Below, in pieces: positions 27,166 to 27,330 of a stretch of 27,330 bases of DNA. The position numbers and the translations under genes are program-made. How positions within the stretch are numbered: the stretch's first letter is position 1; every line of letters starts with the position of its first letter. Origin of the DNA: Isotricha intestinalis (lineage: Eukaryota; Ciliophora; Litostomatea; Vestibuliferida; Isotrichidae); the NCBI GenBank assembly GCA_023807065.1, contig JAJJLU010003851.1, positions 1 to 27,330 of the forward strand, in the 5' to 3' direction. The notes below the pieces were generated by a model. The model did not search any database. It saw nothing but the letters and a program-made list of their open reading frames with translations, and was not told where the DNA came from.

Positions 27166-27330
27166 TTATCTTTGTTTTTGAGTAACTAAATCAAAATTTA
27201 AAAATTGAATTTGAATAGTATGAGTATTATTATAAAATTCATTATAACCTAAAACTTCAAGAGAATTACCAAATATATTTAATTGTTTATCTCTTTCAAT
27301 TTCAGCATGACATAATTGCATTTTTGTTTC
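27166..27330 (-). CDS. C-terminal end of a gene running off the right edge
   Basis: The minus-strand frame open from the window edge gives 54 residues ending at TAA 27166-27168. It begins with a helical stretch rich in charged residues (H-A-E-I-E-R-D-K-Q-L) and continues V-L-G-Y-N-E-F-Y and I-Q-I-Q-F-L-N-F-D-L. Third-position use and amino-acid make-up match neighbouring genes, and the local base composition is higher in G+C than the adjoining spacer. It is too short to assign. Confidence 0.6.
   Translation of the reverse strand, partial: ETKMQLCHAEIERDKQLNIFGNSLEVLGYNEFYNNTHTIQIQFLNFDLVTQKQR

Noticed and set aside
1..27330. tRNA, rRNA, snRNA genes, transposons, CRISPR arrays, telomeric repeats
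   Set aside because: Scanning both strands showed no GC-containing cloverleaf-like stretch, transposase-like ORF, spaced direct repeats or telomere-like tandem repeat. The GC island in RPA1 is coding.
1..27330. Dictyostelium or Plasmodium as source
   Set aside because: AT-richness and Asn runs fit, but the 28- and 40-nt introns and the conserved block of the 710-residue protein fit a ciliate better. This is a judgement from memory, not a search.

Overview
This is nuclear DNA of a very AT-rich unicellular eukaryote. GC is well below 20% by eye. Proteins are rich in Asn, Lys and Ile. Genes are compact and mostly intronless, the two introns I infer are 40 and 28 nt, and start codons sit in A-runs. 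The content is eukaryotic: RNA polymerase I large subunit, an Arp2/3 subunit, an ESCRT-III/Vps4 regulator, RRM, SAM and TM2 proteins. All 15 genes whose end is visible stop with TAA, and no gene needs a reassigned stop. My best guess is a ciliate using the standard code, for example a litostome such as the rumen entodiniomorphs. The main hint is the conserved N-terminal block of the 710-residue protein, which I associate from memory with ciliates. An anaerobic fungus or another AT-rich protist is not excluded.

Layout, left to right. A minus-strand multi-span, Cys-rich membrane protein runs off the left edge (1-883). Then come RPA1 (1645-7227, minus) and coiled-coil protein A (7388-8710, minus). 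A plus-strand run follows: a coiled-coil protein (8857-10425), a TM2/EGF-like membrane protein (10760-11335), a Lys/Asn-rich protein (11575-13083), ARPC5 with a 40-nt intron (13240-13684), and coiled-coil protein B (13808-15046), a paralogue of A in the opposite orientation. Next are a Vta1/LIP5-like protein (15217-16038, minus) and the 710-residue protein (16220-18352, minus). A small CaaX-box protein (18455-18772, plus) and a SECp43-like two-RRM protein (19216-20260, plus) follow. Then come a SAM-domain protein (20689-22041, minus), a decayed B-box/propeller gene (22303-23859, minus), two plus-strand Lys-rich or coiled-coil proteins (24140-25105, 25211-26752), and the tail of a minus-strand gene at the right edge (27166-27330).

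The genes do not form one pathway. They are housekeeping functions (rRNA transcription, actin nucleation, endosomal ESCRT recycling, RNA binding) mixed with structural or low-complexity proteins of unknown role. I saw no tRNA or rRNA gene, transposon, CRISPR array or obvious new multi-gene system. The most unusual signals are a sharply bounded GC-rich block with atypical synonymous codons inside RPA1, the inverted coiled-coil paralogue pair, the very short introns, and a gene carrying one in-frame stop and two compensating frameshifts.
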